Assembly (NCBI RefSeq): GCF_032842345.1
Contig: NZ_WBKO01000002.1
Coordinates: 144,208 to 208,207, forward strand
Length of the DNA: 64,000 nucleotides
From: Methanoculleus caldifontis
Lineage (GTDB): Archaea > Halobacteriota > Methanomicrobia > Methanomicrobiales > Methanoculleaceae
Direction of reading: 5' to 3'
Shown here: positions 53,114 through 63,242 of the stretch, one piece after another
How the letters are laid out: each line of letters starts with the position of its first letter
How positions within the stretch are numbered: the stretch's first letter is position 1
The notes under the pieces: model-generated
What the model saw: only the letters and a program-made list of their open reading frames with translations
Told to the model about the DNA's origin: nothing
Database searches by the model: none
Position numbers and translations under genes: made by a program

Positions 53114-54343
53114 ATGTCACCAATAGACGATACAACCCCGATCCGACCGATCGTCAGTCTGAAGGGTCTGACGAAGGTCTTCGGATCGGAGACCGAGAAG
53201 GTGCTCGAACTCCATCGGTCCGGCCGGTCCAGAGAGGAGATCTACGAGGAGACCGGTGCGACGCTGGCGCTCAGCAACATATCCCTCGATATCATGCCCG
53301 GAGAGGTATTCGTCCTGATGGGGCTCTCCGGGAGCGGCAAATCGACGCTTTTACGGTGTGTCAACCGGCTCATCGAACCCACGGAGGGCGAGATACGGAT
53401 CGACGGCGAAGATATCGTCGCGATGAGCCGGGATGAGTTGCGGGGGACCCGGCGGCGCAGGCTGGGCATGATATTCCAGAACTTCGCGCTCCTCCCTCAC
53501 CGGACGGTCCTCGAGAACGTCGCCTTCGGGCTTGAGATTCAGGGCGTTACGGGAGACGAGCGCTCCCGGAAAGCCGAAGAGATGCTCCAGCTGGTAGGGC
53601 TCGGCGGCTATGGGGCGAGCATGCCCGCCGAGCTCTCCGGCGGCATGAAGCAGCGGGTCGGGCTTGCCCGGGCGCTCACGAGCGACCCGGATATCCTCCT
53701 GATGGACGAAGCCTTCAGCGCCCTCGATCCCCTGATCCGCAGGGAGATGCAGGACGAACTGCTTGACCTCCAGCAGCGGCTGGCAAAGACGATCATCTTC
53801 GTCACCCATGACCTCGACGAGGCCCTGAAACTCGGCGACCGCATCGCCCTGATGAAGAGCGGCGCCATCGTGCAGGTCGGCACGCCTGAGGAGATCCTGA
53901 CGAACCCCGAGAACGCCTACGTCGAGAAGTTCGTCGCCGACGTTGACTTAACAAGGGTGCTCTCGGCAAGCGACGTGATGCGCCGCCCCGAACCGGTCGC
54001 CCAATGCACCGCGGGGCCGAGAGTGGCCCTGCACCTCATGGAGGAGCACGATATCACGCGGATATTCGTCGTCACCCGCCAGCGCCTGCTCCGGGGGCTG
54101 GTGACACTCGACGACGCGGCCGGAGCCGTCAGGACAGGAAGACAGATGGGGGATATCCTCATCGCCGATGTCCCCGTCGTGGCCCCCGACGCATCGCTGG
54201 CGGACATCATCTCGCTGATCGTCGAGAGCCCCTATCCCGTGGCGGTGGCGGACGAGACCGGCAGGCTCAGGGGCGTCATATCGCGCGGTGCCATCCTCGC
54301 CGCCCTGGCGCGGAAAGAGGAGGTGAACCATGCAACCGCCTAA
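53114..54343 (+). CDS. proV: Glycine betaine/proline-type ABC transporter ATPase with CBS pair
   Basis: The 409-residue ATPase has Walker [10 protein letters not shown], signature LSGGMKQR, Walker [13 protein letters not shown], and an N-terminal [20 protein letters not shown] segment typical of ProV/OpuAA. Residues from about 285 to 405 form two CBS domains, which sense ionic strength in related transporters. It powers uptake of compatible solutes. It overlaps proW by 14 nt. Confidence 0.94.
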   Translation: MSPIDDTTPIRPIVSLKGLTKVFGSETEKVLELHRSGRSREEIYEETGATLALSNISLDIMPGEVFVLMGLSGSGKSTLLRCVNRLIEPTEGEIRIDGEDIVAMSRDELRGTRRRRLGMIFQNFALLPHRTVLENVAFGLEIQGVTGDERSRKAEEMLQLVGLGGYGASMPAELSGGMKQRVGLARALTSDPDILLMDEAFSALDPLIRREMQDELLDLQQRLAKTIIFVTHDLDEALKLGDRIALMKSGAIVQVGTPEEILTNPENAYVEKFVADVDLTRVLSASDVMRRPEPVAQCTAGPRVALHLMEEHDITRIFVVTRQRLLRGLVTLDDAAGAVRTGRQMGDILIADVPVVAPDASLADIISLIVESPYPVAVADETGRLRGVISRGAILAALARKEEVNHATA

Positions 54344-55172
54344 ACTTCCCGTGGGTGAGGCCGCCGAGGCGCTGGTCGACTGGATCGATACCTACTTCGG
54401 CTGGCTGCTCGATTGGGTCAGCGAAGGGCTGGGGTTCCTCGTGGGCGGGTTTGAGGATCTCCTTCTCCTCATGCCCGCGCCCGTCCTGATCCTCCTCGCG
54501 GGCGTCCTGGTCTGGCTCGTCACCCGGCGCGACCTACGGCTCGCAGGGCTCACCGTCCTCGGCCTGCTCCTCATCTGGAACCTCAACCTCTGGAGCCTCG
54601 CCATGCTCACCCTGGCGCTCGTCATCGTCTCGACGGTCCTCGCGCTCGTGATATCGCTCCCGCTCGGGATCGCGGCTGCAGGGAGCGAGCCGCTAAACGC
54701 AGTTCTCAGGCCGGTCCTTGACTTCATGCAGACGATGCCCTCGTTCGTCTACCTCATCCCGGCGGTGATCTTCTTCGGCCTGGGGAGCGTGCCGGGCATC
54801 ATCGCGACGGTCGTCTTTGCGATGCCCCCGGCGCTGCGCCTCACGAACCTCGGCATCCGGCAGGTACCCCGCGAGTTGATTGAGGTTGCGGACGCCTTCG
54901 GCTCCACGCCCCGCCAGAAACTCCTCAAAGTACAGCTCCCGGTCGCCCTCCCCACCATCATGGCAGGGGTGAACCAGTGCATCATGCTCGCCCTCTCGAT
55001 GACCGTCATCGCATCGATGATCGGGGCGGGGGGGCTCGGGTACCGGGTGCTTGTGGGTATCCAGCGGGTGGATATCGGGATGGGGTTTGAGGCGGGGCTT
55101 GCCATCGTGATCCTCGCGATCATCCTGGACCGGATCACCCAGAACCTTGTGCCGCGGTATGAGGGCCGGTGA
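54330..55172 (+). CDS. proW: Glycine betaine/proline-type ABC transporter permease
   Basis: The 280-residue integral membrane protein has the ProW pattern: an N-terminal helical region ([19 protein letters not shown]), several membrane helices, and the EAA loop [35 protein letters not shown]. It forms the channel with ProV. The substrate-binding protein gene follows after 406 nt instead of directly. Confidence 0.94.
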   Translation: MQPPKLPVGEAAEALVDWIDTYFGWLLDWVSEGLGFLVGGFEDLLLLMPAPVLILLAGVLVWLVTRRDLRLAGLTVLGLLLIWNLNLWSLAMLTLALVIVSTVLALVISLPLGIAAAGSEPLNAVLRPVLDFMQTMPSFVYLIPAVIFFGLGSVPGIIATVVFAMPPALRLTNLGIRQVPRELIEVADAFGSTPRQKLLKVQLPVALPTIMAGVNQCIMLALSMTVIASMIGAGGLGYRVLVGIQRVDIGMGFEAGLAIVILAIILDRITQNLVPRYEGR

Positions 55173-55578
55173 ACCCTGCCGGTCCCTGCCCGGGGTGCAT
55201 TAACCCGGCTGTCCGCCCTGCATACTCCGTTGCCCGGCCGGGATGCTCGCGATTGGCGGATCGGCGCTCTCATCGAGGTGCCATCGGAGGCCGCCGGCAG
55301 CATCTCCTTTGAAATCGAGATTTAATAATGCTCCGTCCGCAAAACAGAACCCGTAAAACCTAAATAAGGTTGGGACCCCATGTTTGTGCGGTCAATATCT
55401 GGCCTTTTTGCCTGGGGTGCAAACACGCCAGGAGTGGCGCATACCGCCACCTCTGCTCGATGCCCGGATCTCGGCGTATGGCCGTTCCGGACATGTTGTG
55501 AGAGCCCGGAACCCCACATAGCCGGACTCTGAATGCAATCTGTCGCTTTAGAGCGGCAAAAATCCACGAGATGAAGAT
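55173..55578. other. proX: Non-coding gap between proW and proX
   Basis: This 406-nt gap separates the permease from the binding-protein gene. It contains an AT-rich stretch (55317-55330) and the hairpin at 55434-55450, but no coding sequence. The gap suggests proX has a separate promoter or a long regulated leader. Confidence 0.4.
55434..55450 (+). promoter_or_regulatory. proX: GTGGCG inverted repeat upstream of proX
   Basis: GTGGCG-CATAC-CGCCAC is a 6-bp inverted repeat. Its GTGGC core also appears in the three boxes before proV, so it may bind the same regulator as a dimer. Confidence 0.35.
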
Positions 55579-56454
55579 ATGGTTCAAAAGACCGGAAGCA
55601 TGCTCGCACTGACGGGTGTCGTCCTGGTGCTCTGCCTCTTCTCCGCCGGTTGCACCGGCACACAGGCGACCGAGCCCAGAAAGGAGATCAGCATCGGCTA
55701 CGTCACCTGGGACTGTGCGATTGCCAGTACCAACGTAATGAAACAGGTCTTTGAAGAGAAAGGCTACGATGTCCGTCTGGTCGCGGTCGACGCAGGCCCC
55801 CTCTTCCAGGCGCTTGCCCGCGGAGACGTCGACTTCACGACGACCGGGTGGCTCCCGCACACCCATGAGCACTACTGGGAGCAGTACGGCGACCGGATCG
55901 ATTACGTCAACGAGAACATCCCCGGGGCCGCCCGTATCGGGCTTGTCGTCCCGACCTACGTGACGATCGACTCGATCGAAGAGTTGGACGGTGTCAAAGA
56001 TCGGTTCGGCGGCAGGATCGTCGGTATCGAGCCCGGCGCGGGCATCATGACCCGGACCGAGCAGGCCATCGAAGAGTATGGTCTCGACTACAACCTGGTC
56101 GCGAGCAGCAGCGCCGGCATGGCCGCCGAACTGCGCACTTCTATCAACGATGAGAAGTGGATCGTGGTGACGGGCTGGTCGCCGCACTGGAAGTTCGGAC
56201 GGTACGACCTCAAGTTCCTCGACGATCCGAAGGGCGTCTACGGCGGGGCCGAGGATGTCGTGACTCTCGCACGGCAGGGCCTCGCGACCGACGATCCGGA
56301 AGCCTACGGCATTCTGAGCCGGTTCGAATGGACGGGCGAGGATATCGCCTCGGTCATGACCGATATCGAGGGCGGCATGCCTGAAGAAGAGGCCGCGAAG
56401 AAATGGGTCGCTGCCAACCCCGACAAGGTCAACACCTGGCTTGGGGAAGCATAA
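55579..56454 (+). CDS. proX: Glycine betaine/proline-type substrate-binding lipoprotein
   Basis: The 291-residue protein has a signal peptide and lipobox FSAGC (C25), then an OpuAC-type domain with ISIGYVTWDCAIASTNVMKQVFEEKGYDV and FTTTGWLPHTHEHYWEQYG, including aromatic residues that box quaternary ammonium ligands. It captures the osmolyte outside the cell and delivers it to ProW. Confidence 0.93.
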   Translation: MVQKTGSMLALTGVVLVLCLFSAGCTGTQATEPRKEISIGYVTWDCAIASTNVMKQVFEEKGYDVRLVAVDAGPLFQALARGDVDFTTTGWLPHTHEHYWEQYGDRIDYVNENIPGAARIGLVVPTYVTIDSIEELDGVKDRFGGRIVGIEPGAGIMTRTEQAIEEYGLDYNLVASSSAGMAAELRTSINDEKWIVVTGWSPHWKFGRYDLKFLDDPKGVYGGAEDVVTLARQGLATDDPEAYGILSRFEWTGEDIASVMTDIEGGMPEEEAAKKWVAANPDKVNTWLGEA

Positions 56455-56580
56455 CCCCTCTCTTTTTTCGACTCTAAACGCTCTGCGAATCCTCCCGGCC
56501 TGCTCTCCGTTGACGACGACGGAAACGGGTGACATGGCCTCTGACATATGATCAAATACAACGCCGGGGCCCCATGTAGC

Positions 56581-56796
56581 CTCACGCGAAGAGCGCGAAG
56601 CCGCGAAGAACGACCTCCCCGATGGGGAGGGAGTTGGAGCACCGGAGGTGCGACTTGCGAGCAAAGCGAGCATGAGAAGCCATCAGGCTTCGAAGGACGA
56701 TGGGCCGAAGGGCCGGAGTTTGAGCACCGTCAAGGTGCGAAGGGGAGTTGCAGCATTTCTCTACCGAACTTCGCGTTCTTCGCGCCTTCGCGTGAG
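56581..56796. repeat. Mosaic repeat element B
   Basis: It starts CTCACGCGAAGAGCGCGAAG and ends CTTCGCGCCTTCGCGTGAG, imperfect inverted termini of the same type as element A. It shares with A a 39-nt module (56657-56695) and a 21-nt module (56698-56718), but in exchanged order. Several frames across it are not genes. It is non-coding and probably a non-autonomous mobile element. Confidence 0.7.
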
Positions 56797-56823
56797 GCTG
56801 TGTCGCTATTCGCACTCGTTAAC

Positions 56824-56899
56824 TCACGAGAAGGCGCGAAAAACGACAGCATTTTGAGCCGGAGTTCGAGAAGACCGGAGGTCTTCGAAGTGCAAGCGA
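56824..56899. repeat. Partial copy of the mosaic repeat
   Basis: After element B a shorter stretch begins CTCACGAGAAGGCGCGAA and contains GAGCCGGAGTTCGAGAAG and GGAGGTCTTCGAAG, resembling pieces of the same repeat family. It has decayed and lacks a matching terminus. Confidence 0.45.
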
Positions 56900-56948
56900 A
56901 AGCAGATGGCAACACTGGAAGAAAAAGAGAGGGCGATAAGATCCCGGA

Positions 56949-59900
56949 TCACACCAGCCCGTGGTAGTGGCCGAGCGGCTCGAGGGTGATCTCCTCGCGC
57001 TTGATGGCGTCGATCGCCATCGCCGCTGCCCGCGCCGCCTGGAGCGTGGTGATGTAGGGGATGCCGTAGTCGACGGCGGCCCGCATGATCTGGATATGGT
57101 CCTGCCGGGATGCCTTGTCCGCCGGGGTGTTGATGATCAGCCGGATTCCCCCGGAGCGCATGATATCGATGACGTTCGGGGAGCCTTCCTGGACCTTCCG
57201 CACGAGGTTCGCCTCGATGCCGTTCTGGGTGAGGAAGTCGACCGTCCCGCTCGTGCCGTAGAGGGAGAGGCCGAGTTCCCGGAGTTTTCGTGCAATCGGG
57301 AGGATCTCCTCCTTCTGCTCGTCCGTCACCGAGATGAAGACGTTCCCCGTCGTCGGCAGGGTGTTGTCCGCGGCGGTGCTCGCCTTGTAGTAGGCACGGC
57401 CGAAGTCGTAGTCGATCCCCATCACTTCGCCGGTGCTCTTCATCTCGGGTCCGAGGACGGTGTCGACGCCGGGGAGCTTGTTGAAGGGGAGGAGCACTTC
57501 CTTCACCGCGACATGCTCGATCTCGGGCTCGGCGATATCCATATCGGCGAGTTTCTTGCCGACCATCACCTTCGCCGCGATCTTCGCGAGCGCGATCCCG
57601 GTCGCCTTCGCGACGAACGGCACGGTCCGGCTCGCACGCGGGTTCGCTTCGAGCACGTAGACGACGTCGTTCTGGACGGCGTACTGGATGTTGATCAGCC
57701 CGACGACCCCGAGACCGAGGGCGATCTTCTTCGTGTAGTCGCGCACCCGCGCGACAACCGAGGGCGAGAGGGACTGCGGCGGGATGACGCAGGCCGAGTC
57801 GCCGGAGTGGACGCCGGCCCACTCGATATGCTCCATGATCCCGCCGATCAGGACGTCCGTTCCGTCGCAGACCGCGTCGACGTCGATCTCGACGGCGCCC
57901 TGGAGGAAGGAGTCGATCAGCACCGGGTGCTTCTTGCTCACCCGGACGGCCTCCTTGATGTAACTCTCGAGCTCGGCGTCGTCGTGGACGAGTTCCATCG
58001 CCCGCCCGCCGAGGACGTAGGACGGCCGGACCAGCACCGGGTAGCCGATCGCCCGGGCCATCTTCCTAGCCTCGTCCTCTGAGTATGCGGAGGAGTTTGC
58101 CGGGCTCGGGATCCCGAGCCGGGTGAGGAGCTGGCTGAACCGGTCGCGGTCTTCCGCCACGTCCATGGCGTCGGGCGACGTGCCGAGGATCTTCGTCGCA
58201 AGACCGACGCGTTTGATCTCCGCCTCCAGCGGCACGGCCAGGTTCACCGAGTTCTGCCCGCCGAACTGGACCATGACGCCGTAGTAGCCGTCCTTCTTGA
58301 GGATGTTCATGACGTCCTCAAGCTGCATCGGCTCAAAGAAGAGCCGGTCGGATGTATCGGCGTCGGTCGAGACCGTTTCGGGGTTGTTGTTGACGATGTG
58401 GACTTCGACCCCCTCTTCCTCGCGGAGCGCCATCACCGCGTGGACGGTGCAGTAATCGAACTCGATCCCCTGCCCGATCCGGATCGGCCCCGAACCGAGG
58501 ATCAGGACTTTCTTCGCATCGTTCCGGGTGAGCTCGCATCCCTCTTCCCAGGTGGAGTAGAAGTACGGCGTGGTTGCCGGGAACTCCGCGGCGCAGGTGT
58601 CCACCATCTTGTAGGTCGGCCTCCCTGCAAGGGCCTCGATCTCGTCGGTCGTCTTCCCCGTCAGCGCCAGCAGATCCTCGTCTGAGAACCCGCACCGCTT
58701 GGCGGCCTTGATGTCCTCAGGCCCGCAGGCGGTCTGGAGCTTCCGTTCCAGGTCGACGACGTTCTTGATCTTCTCAAGGAAGAAGGGCGTGATCGCCGTG
58801 AGACCGGCAACCTCCTCGACCGTGAACCCCTCCCTGAAGGCGTCAAAGAGACATCCGAACCGCTCGTCCGTCGGAGCGGTGAGGATCATCCGGATCTCGC
58901 TCGGGCTCGTGTGCCGCTGCATATCGTTGTCGAGCGACCGGAGCGCCTTCTTGAACGCCTCCTCGACCGTCCGCCCGATGGCCATCACTTCACCCGTGCT
59001 CTTCATCGCCGTGGTGAGCGTCCGGTCTGCGGACTTGAACTTGTCAAACGGCCACCGCGGCACCTTCACCACCACGTAATCGACGGCAGGTTCGAACGAC
59101 GCCGGAGTGACACCGGTCACGGTGTTCGTGATCTCGTCGAGCCGAAGGCCGATCGCGATCTTTGCCGCGACCCGCGCGATCGGGTAGCCGGTCGCCTTGG
59201 ACGCGAGTGCCGAGGACCGGGATACCCGGGGGTTCACCTCGATGATCCGGTAGTCGCCGTCCTTGTAGGCGAACTGGACGTTGCACCCGCCCTGGACGTC
59301 GAGCGCCCGGATGATCCTGATTGCAGCCGTCCGGAGCGTCTGGAACTCGTCGTCCCGCAGGGTGAGGATGGGTGCGACGACGACGCTCTCGCCGGTGTGG
59401 ATGCCCATCGGGTCCACGTTCTCCATGCCGCAGACGATGATGCAGGTATCGGCCGCATCCCGCATCACCTCGAACTCGATCTCCTTCCACCCGGCGACGC
59501 TCTCCTCTACGAGGACCTGGTGGATACGGGAGCGGGCAAGACCGATCTCAAGGATCCGCCGCATCTCCTCAGCCGTGTGCGCCACGCCGCCGCCCGAACC
59601 GCCGAGGGTGTACGCCGGCCTGATGATCGCCGGGAGGCCGACCTGCCGGATCGCCTCGTCGATCTGGTTCATGTTCTCGAGGATCATGCTCCGGGGAACG
59701 GGTTCGCCGATGGCGTTCATCAGGTCGCGGAACTGTTCGCGATCCTCGCCGCGATAGATCGCCTCGAGCGGGGTCCCGAGGATCTCGACGCCCTCGAGCG
59801 CGCCCATCTCCGCGAGTTCCGCGGTCATGTTCAGGCCGGTCTGGCCGCCCATGCCGCTCAGGATCCCGTCCGGCTTCTCCTTCTGGATGATCTTTGCTAT

Positions 59901-60119
59901 GATCTCGGCCTTCAGAGGCTCGATATAGATGACATCGGCCGTGTCGGGGTCGGTCTGGATCGTCGCCGGGTTCGAGTTGACGAGGACGACCTCGACACCC
60001 TCCTCACGGAGCGCCCGGCAGGCCTGCGACCCTGAGAAGTCGAACTCGGCCGCCTGTCCGATCTGGATGGGCCCGGAGCCGATGATAAGGACTTTCTTGA
60101 TGTAAGATTTCTTCGGCAT
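56949..60119 (-). CDS. carB: Carbamoyl-phosphate synthase, large subunit
   Basis: The 1056-residue protein is a full-length CarB: two ATP-grasp halves (KKVLIIGSGPIQIGQAAEFDFSG near the start and KKVLILGSGPIRIGQGIEFDY in the middle) and a C-terminal MGS-like allosteric domain (about 930-1056, TVDFLTQNGIEANLV). It makes carbamoyl phosphate for pyrimidine and arginine synthesis. It begins 2 nt after carA ends, so they are one operon. Confidence 0.98.
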   Translation of the reverse strand: MPKKSYIKKVLIIGSGPIQIGQAAEFDFSGSQACRALREEGVEVVLVNSNPATIQTDPDTADVIYIEPLKAEIIAKIIQKEKPDGILSGMGGQTGLNMTAELAEMGALEGVEILGTPLEAIYRGEDREQFRDLMNAIGEPVPRSMILENMNQIDEAIRQVGLPAIIRPAYTLGGSGGGVAHTAEEMRRILEIGLARSRIHQVLVEESVAGWKEIEFEVMRDAADTCIIVCGMENVDPMGIHTGESVVVAPILTLRDDEFQTLRTAAIRIIRALDVQGGCNVQFAYKDGDYRIIEVNPRVSRSSALASKATGYPIARVAAKIAIGLRLDEITNTVTGVTPASFEPAVDYVVVKVPRWPFDKFKSADRTLTTAMKSTGEVMAIGRTVEEAFKKALRSLDNDMQRHTSPSEIRMILTAPTDERFGCLFDAFREGFTVEEVAGLTAITPFFLEKIKNVVDLERKLQTACGPEDIKAAKRCGFSDEDLLALTGKTTDEIEALAGRPTYKMVDTCAAEFPATTPYFYSTWEEGCELTRNDAKKVLILGSGPIRIGQGIEFDYCTVHAVMALREEEGVEVHIVNNNPETVSTDADTSDRLFFEPMQLEDVMNILKKDGYYGVMVQFGGQNSVNLAVPLEAEIKRVGLATKILGTSPDAMDVAEDRDRFSQLLTRLGIPSPANSSAYSEDEARKMARAIGYPVLVRPSYVLGGRAMELVHDDAELESYIKEAVRVSKKHPVLIDSFLQGAVEIDVDAVCDGTDVLIGGIMEHIEWAGVHSGDSACVIPPQSLSPSVVARVRDYTKKIALGLGVVGLINIQYAVQNDVVYVLEANPRASRTVPFVAKATGIALAKIAAKVMVGKKLADMDIAEPEIEHVAVKEVLLPFNKLPGVDTVLGPEMKSTGEVMGIDYDFGRAYYKASTAADNTLPTTGNVFISVTDEQKEEILPIARKLRELGLSLYGTSGTVDFLTQNGIEANLVRKVQEGSPNVIDIMRSGGIRLIINTPADKASRQDHIQIMRAAVDYGIPYITTLQAARAAAMAIDAIKREEITLEPLGHYHGLV

Positions 60120-60121
60120 TC

Positions 60122-61174
60122 TTAGATCCCCCCATAGATTCGATCAAAGAAGTGCATCTCCGTATCCCGGGGCCCGCCGTGCGCCTCCGGGTGGAACTGG
60201 ACGCAGGTGATGTTGAGATCGCTGTTCTCGAATCCCTCGACCGTGCCGTCGTTCACGTTCCGGTAGGAGACGGTGCATCCCTCCGGCAGGGTCTCCTCGT
60301 CCACCGCAAAACCGTGGTTCTGCGTCGTGATGTAGATGCTCCCGTCCTTGTAGCGGACCGGCTGGTTCGTCCCCCGGTGACCGAACTTCATCTTGTAGGT
60401 CTCGGCACCGAGCGCGAGTGCGGCCACCTGGATGCCCATGCAGATGCCGATGACCGGCAACTCTCCGGCCAGGTCCCGGACGCACCGGATGGCGCTTGTC
60501 GCCCGCCGGGGGTCGCCTGGGCCGTTGGTGATGAAGAGCGCGTCGGGCTCCGCCGCCATCACGTCGTCCGGCGTGGCGGTGTGCGGGAAGACGTGGAGAT
60601 CGGCGCCGCGGTGGCTGAGGCTAGAGAGGATGTGCCTTTTCACGCCGAGATCGATGACGGCGATCCGCTTGCCGGGGCCGCTGATCCGGTAGGGCTCCCG
60701 GCAGGAGACGCTCCCGATGAGGTCGACGTCGCTGATCGGGGGAACTGCCCGGGCGCGCCGAACCGCTTCCTCCCCGTCGTCGCTCCCGACGATGAGCGAA
60801 GCCCGGAGCGTGCCGACTGTCCGGGTCTTTATCGTCAGGCTGCGGGTATCGACGCCGGATATGCCGGAGAGGCCGTTCTCTTCAAAAAACTTTGCAACCG
60901 AGGGTTGCGTTGTGGGCGTGCCGGAGACCTCACGCACGACACAGCCCCGCGCGTGAACCTTCGGGCTCTCAAAATTCTGGTGATCGACACCGTAGTTCCC
61001 GATGAGGGGATAGGTAAACATCAAAAGTTGTCCGGCATAACTGGGGTCAGTCAATGCCTCCATGTAACCGGTCATCTGCGTCGTGAAGACGAGTTCACCG
61101 GAACATATCCCCTCAACGCCAAAACCATTCCCTATAACAAATGTTCCGTCTTCAAGACCCAGAACCGCCTTCAT
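60122..61174 (-). CDS. carA: Carbamoyl-phosphate synthase, small subunit
   Basis: The 350-residue glutaminase has an N-terminal CarA domain and a class I amidotransferase domain with the nucleophile C245 in GICMGIQ and FHPEAHGG. It supplies ammonia from glutamine to CarB. It is the first gene of the carAB operon. Confidence 0.97.
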   Translation of the reverse strand: MKAVLGLEDGTFVIGNGFGVEGICSGELVFTTQMTGYMEALTDPSYAGQLLMFTYPLIGNYGVDHQNFESPKVHARGCVVREVSGTPTTQPSVAKFFEENGLSGISGVDTRSLTIKTRTVGTLRASLIVGSDDGEEAVRRARAVPPISDVDLIGSVSCREPYRISGPGKRIAVIDLGVKRHILSSLSHRGADLHVFPHTATPDDVMAAEPDALFITNGPGDPRRATSAIRCVRDLAGELPVIGICMGIQVAALALGAETYKMKFGHRGTNQPVRYKDGSIYITTQNHGFAVDEETLPEGCTVSYRNVNDGTVEGFENSDLNITCVQFHPEAHGGPRDTEMHFFDRIYGGI

Positions 61175-61319
61175 GAATTACCATATCATGTGGATCAGAT
61201 TCCTTATTAACGGTAGTGACGGATCGAACAGCCTTCCCGGGACCCCTGCGGGAAACCGGAACCTGCGGGGCTCCGTCAACCCGAAACATTGAAGTCGATC
61301 GAACGACAGGGAGCGCACG

Positions 61320-62201
61320 ATGACCGAAAGCGCGACAGAAAACACCCGGTCGATCGAGACGCCCGAAGGGACGTTTACTATCAGGCTCGTCTCCGAGAAC
61401 TTAGGAGGCATCTACCCGGGCATGATACGGTACACCGTCGAGGTCCTCCGCGACACGGAGACGGTCTACACCTATGCTATCAATTCCTACGAGGTGCCGC
61501 CGGGCTCCCTCTTCGATACCCGTGAGGTGGCGGAGATCGTCTTCTCCCGGCTCACGCACGACGTAGCGTCCCGTCCCCACACCTACACGCGTCCCCGTCT
61601 TTTCACCCGCCCGCTGCCGGGCGGCAGCACCACCGCCGTCGTCATCCTGCAGGGGAGCCCGCGCCGGTTCGGGAACTCCGCGAAGATTGCATCGTGGTGC
61701 GACGACGAGGCTGCCCGGGCCGGCATCTCTTCACGGGTCTTCTACCTGCAGGAGATGGATATCAAAACGTGTATCGGCTGCTATACCTGCTACGACTACG
61801 GCTACTGCCCGATAGACGACGATATGCCCGGGATCATCCGGGCTCTCGAGGCCGCCTCGATCATTGTCGTCTGCACCCCCGTCTACACCGGCACCGTCCC
61901 GGCAGGCCTGAAAGCAGTGATAGACCGCTGCCAGTGGCTCCATGCCCGGGAGAAGGTGCTGGGGAGGGAGGTGCACGCGAAGGGACTGCTCGTCGCGGTC
62001 GCCGGACGGCGGGGGGACGAGCCGTTCGTCTGCGTAACCCGCGTGGTCGGGATGTTCATGGAGAATCTCGGCATCCGCCCGGCCGAACCGGTACTGATCG
62101 GCGACCTCGACCGGGTGCGGGACGTCGGGAGCATTGAAGGGCTTGAGGACAGCGTCCGGACGGCGTTGCGCGCCCAGATTGAGGGGCGGGAAGAAAGCTA
62201 A
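61320..62201 (+). CDS. Flavodoxin-fold FMN reductase/iron-sulfur flavoprotein with N-terminal extension
   Basis: The first about 100 residues are a separate beta-rich region (TFTIRLVSENLGGIYPGMIRYTVEVLRD). The rest is flavodoxin-like with VVILQGSPRRFGNSAKIASW and CIGCYTCYDYGYCPIDDDM, a cysteine pattern like iron-sulfur flavoproteins. It probably carries FMN. The extension is unusual for the family and may form a partner or sensor domain. The gene is 145 nt from divergent carA. Confidence 0.83.
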   Translation: MTESATENTRSIETPEGTFTIRLVSENLGGIYPGMIRYTVEVLRDTETVYTYAINSYEVPPGSLFDTREVAEIVFSRLTHDVASRPHTYTRPRLFTRPLPGGSTTAVVILQGSPRRFGNSAKIASWCDDEAARAGISSRVFYLQEMDIKTCIGCYTCYDYGYCPIDDDMPGIIRALEAASIIVVCTPVYTGTVPAGLKAVIDRCQWLHAREKVLGREVHAKGLLVAVAGRRGDEPFVCVTRVVGMFMENLGIRPAEPVLIGDLDRVRDVGSIEGLEDSVRTALRAQIEGREES

Positions 62202-62230
62202 TATATCATTCGTTCCCCCACCGATGATGC

Positions 62231-62575
62231 ATGGCAGAAGTGACTGTTGAGATTGTCGGCCTTGAGGAGTCCGAGTGCGGCCCGTTCCCCTGCGACGAGA
62301 CGCGATCCTGCGGCCTTGAGACCTGTTACCCGTCAAATAATCTGATGGACGCTATCAGCGCCCTGCGCGACGAGCTGCTCGATGCATACGGCGATAAGGT
62401 CGAGGTGAAGACGACGCTGATCGACCGCGAGATGCCCGACTACGTCAGGGAGATCGTCGAGGAGCGCCATCCCCCGATCCCGATCATCCTTGTGAACGGG
62501 AGACTGACATCGATCGGGAGGGTCTCGCTCGGCCTGATAAAAGAAGAGATTGATTATGCCCTGGAAGAGTCTTAG
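62231..62575 (+). CDS. Thioredoxin-fold-like small protein
   Basis: The 114-residue protein has an N-terminal cysteine-rich part (ESECGPFPCDETRSCGLETC) and a C-terminal thioredoxin-like half with IPIILVNGRLTSIGRVSLGLI including a cis-proline-like PPIPI. This suggests a redox or metal-binding protein. It follows the flavoprotein by 29 nt and may act with it. It overlaps the convergent carbonic anhydrase gene by 4 nt. Confidence 0.68.
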   Translation: MAEVTVEIVGLEESECGPFPCDETRSCGLETCYPSNNLMDAISALRDELLDAYGDKVEVKTTLIDREMPDYVREIVEERHPPIPIILVNGRLTSIGRVSLGLIKEEIDYALEES

Positions 62576-63153
62576 AACACTTTCTTCAGTTCTCCGGTCG
62601 CAAGGTCGAAGTACAGGCCGTGAAGCCGGACCCATCCCTCTTTTTCCGCAGCCCTGACCGGCGGGTAGGTGCGGAGGTGCTCGAGCTGCAGGCCGACGTT
62701 CTCGACCTCGATGAGCCTCCGCCGGATCTTCTCTTCCTCGGAGTTTTGCGGCACCGGTATCCGGCACTCAACGCGACGTTTCGCCTCCTTGGCGTTGTTG
62801 AGCCAGAGCGGAATGTATGCGTCGTCGCTCTCGCGGTCGAGCCCCTTTATGGCGCCGCAGTCCGAGTGCCCGCAGATGACGATATCCCCGACTTTGAGAT
62901 GATTGACAGCATACTCGAGCACGGTCGCGAAGTTCCAGTCGTGAACCGGGACGATGTTGCCGATGTTTCGCTGCACGAAGATCTCACCGGCCTTAGAGCC
63001 GGTAATGCGTTCGGGATCTACCCGTGAGTCTGAACACCCGATCCAGAGGACTTTCGGCTTCTGGCTTGATGCGAGCGGGCCGTAATGCTCAGGATCTTTT
63101 GCAAAGTCTTCCTCCCGGAAGCGCTTGTTACCCTCAAGAATCTTATCGATCAT
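62572..63153 (-). CDS. Beta-class carbonic anhydrase
   Basis: The 193-residue enzyme has the zinc ligands C40, H96 and C99 with the D42-R44 dyad (CSDSRVD and GHSDCGA). It interconverts CO2 and bicarbonate, useful for CO2-dependent methanogenesis and carbamoyl phosphate synthesis. It has its own strong upstream promoter. Confidence 0.95.
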   Translation of the reverse strand: MIDKILEGNKRFREEDFAKDPEHYGPLASSQKPKVLWIGCSDSRVDPERITGSKAGEIFVQRNIGNIVPVHDWNFATVLEYAVNHLKVGDIVICGHSDCGAIKGLDRESDDAYIPLWLNNAKEAKRRVECRIPVPQNSEEEKIRRRLIEVENVGLQLEHLRTYPPVRAAEKEGWVRLHGLYFDLATGELKKVF

Positions 63154-63226
63154 CCGTATACTCCGTAAGACGATATGGGCGACCGTGTCTGACGGGCGCG
63201 CCTGAAGAGGGGGTTATGCCCGGAGG

Positions 63227-63242
63227 TTTAAAAATATATATA
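63227..63242 (-). promoter_or_regulatory. Carbonic anhydrase gene promoter
   Basis: TATATATATTTTTAAA on the minus strand is a strong TATA element, about 75-90 nt before the start codon. Confidence 0.55.
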
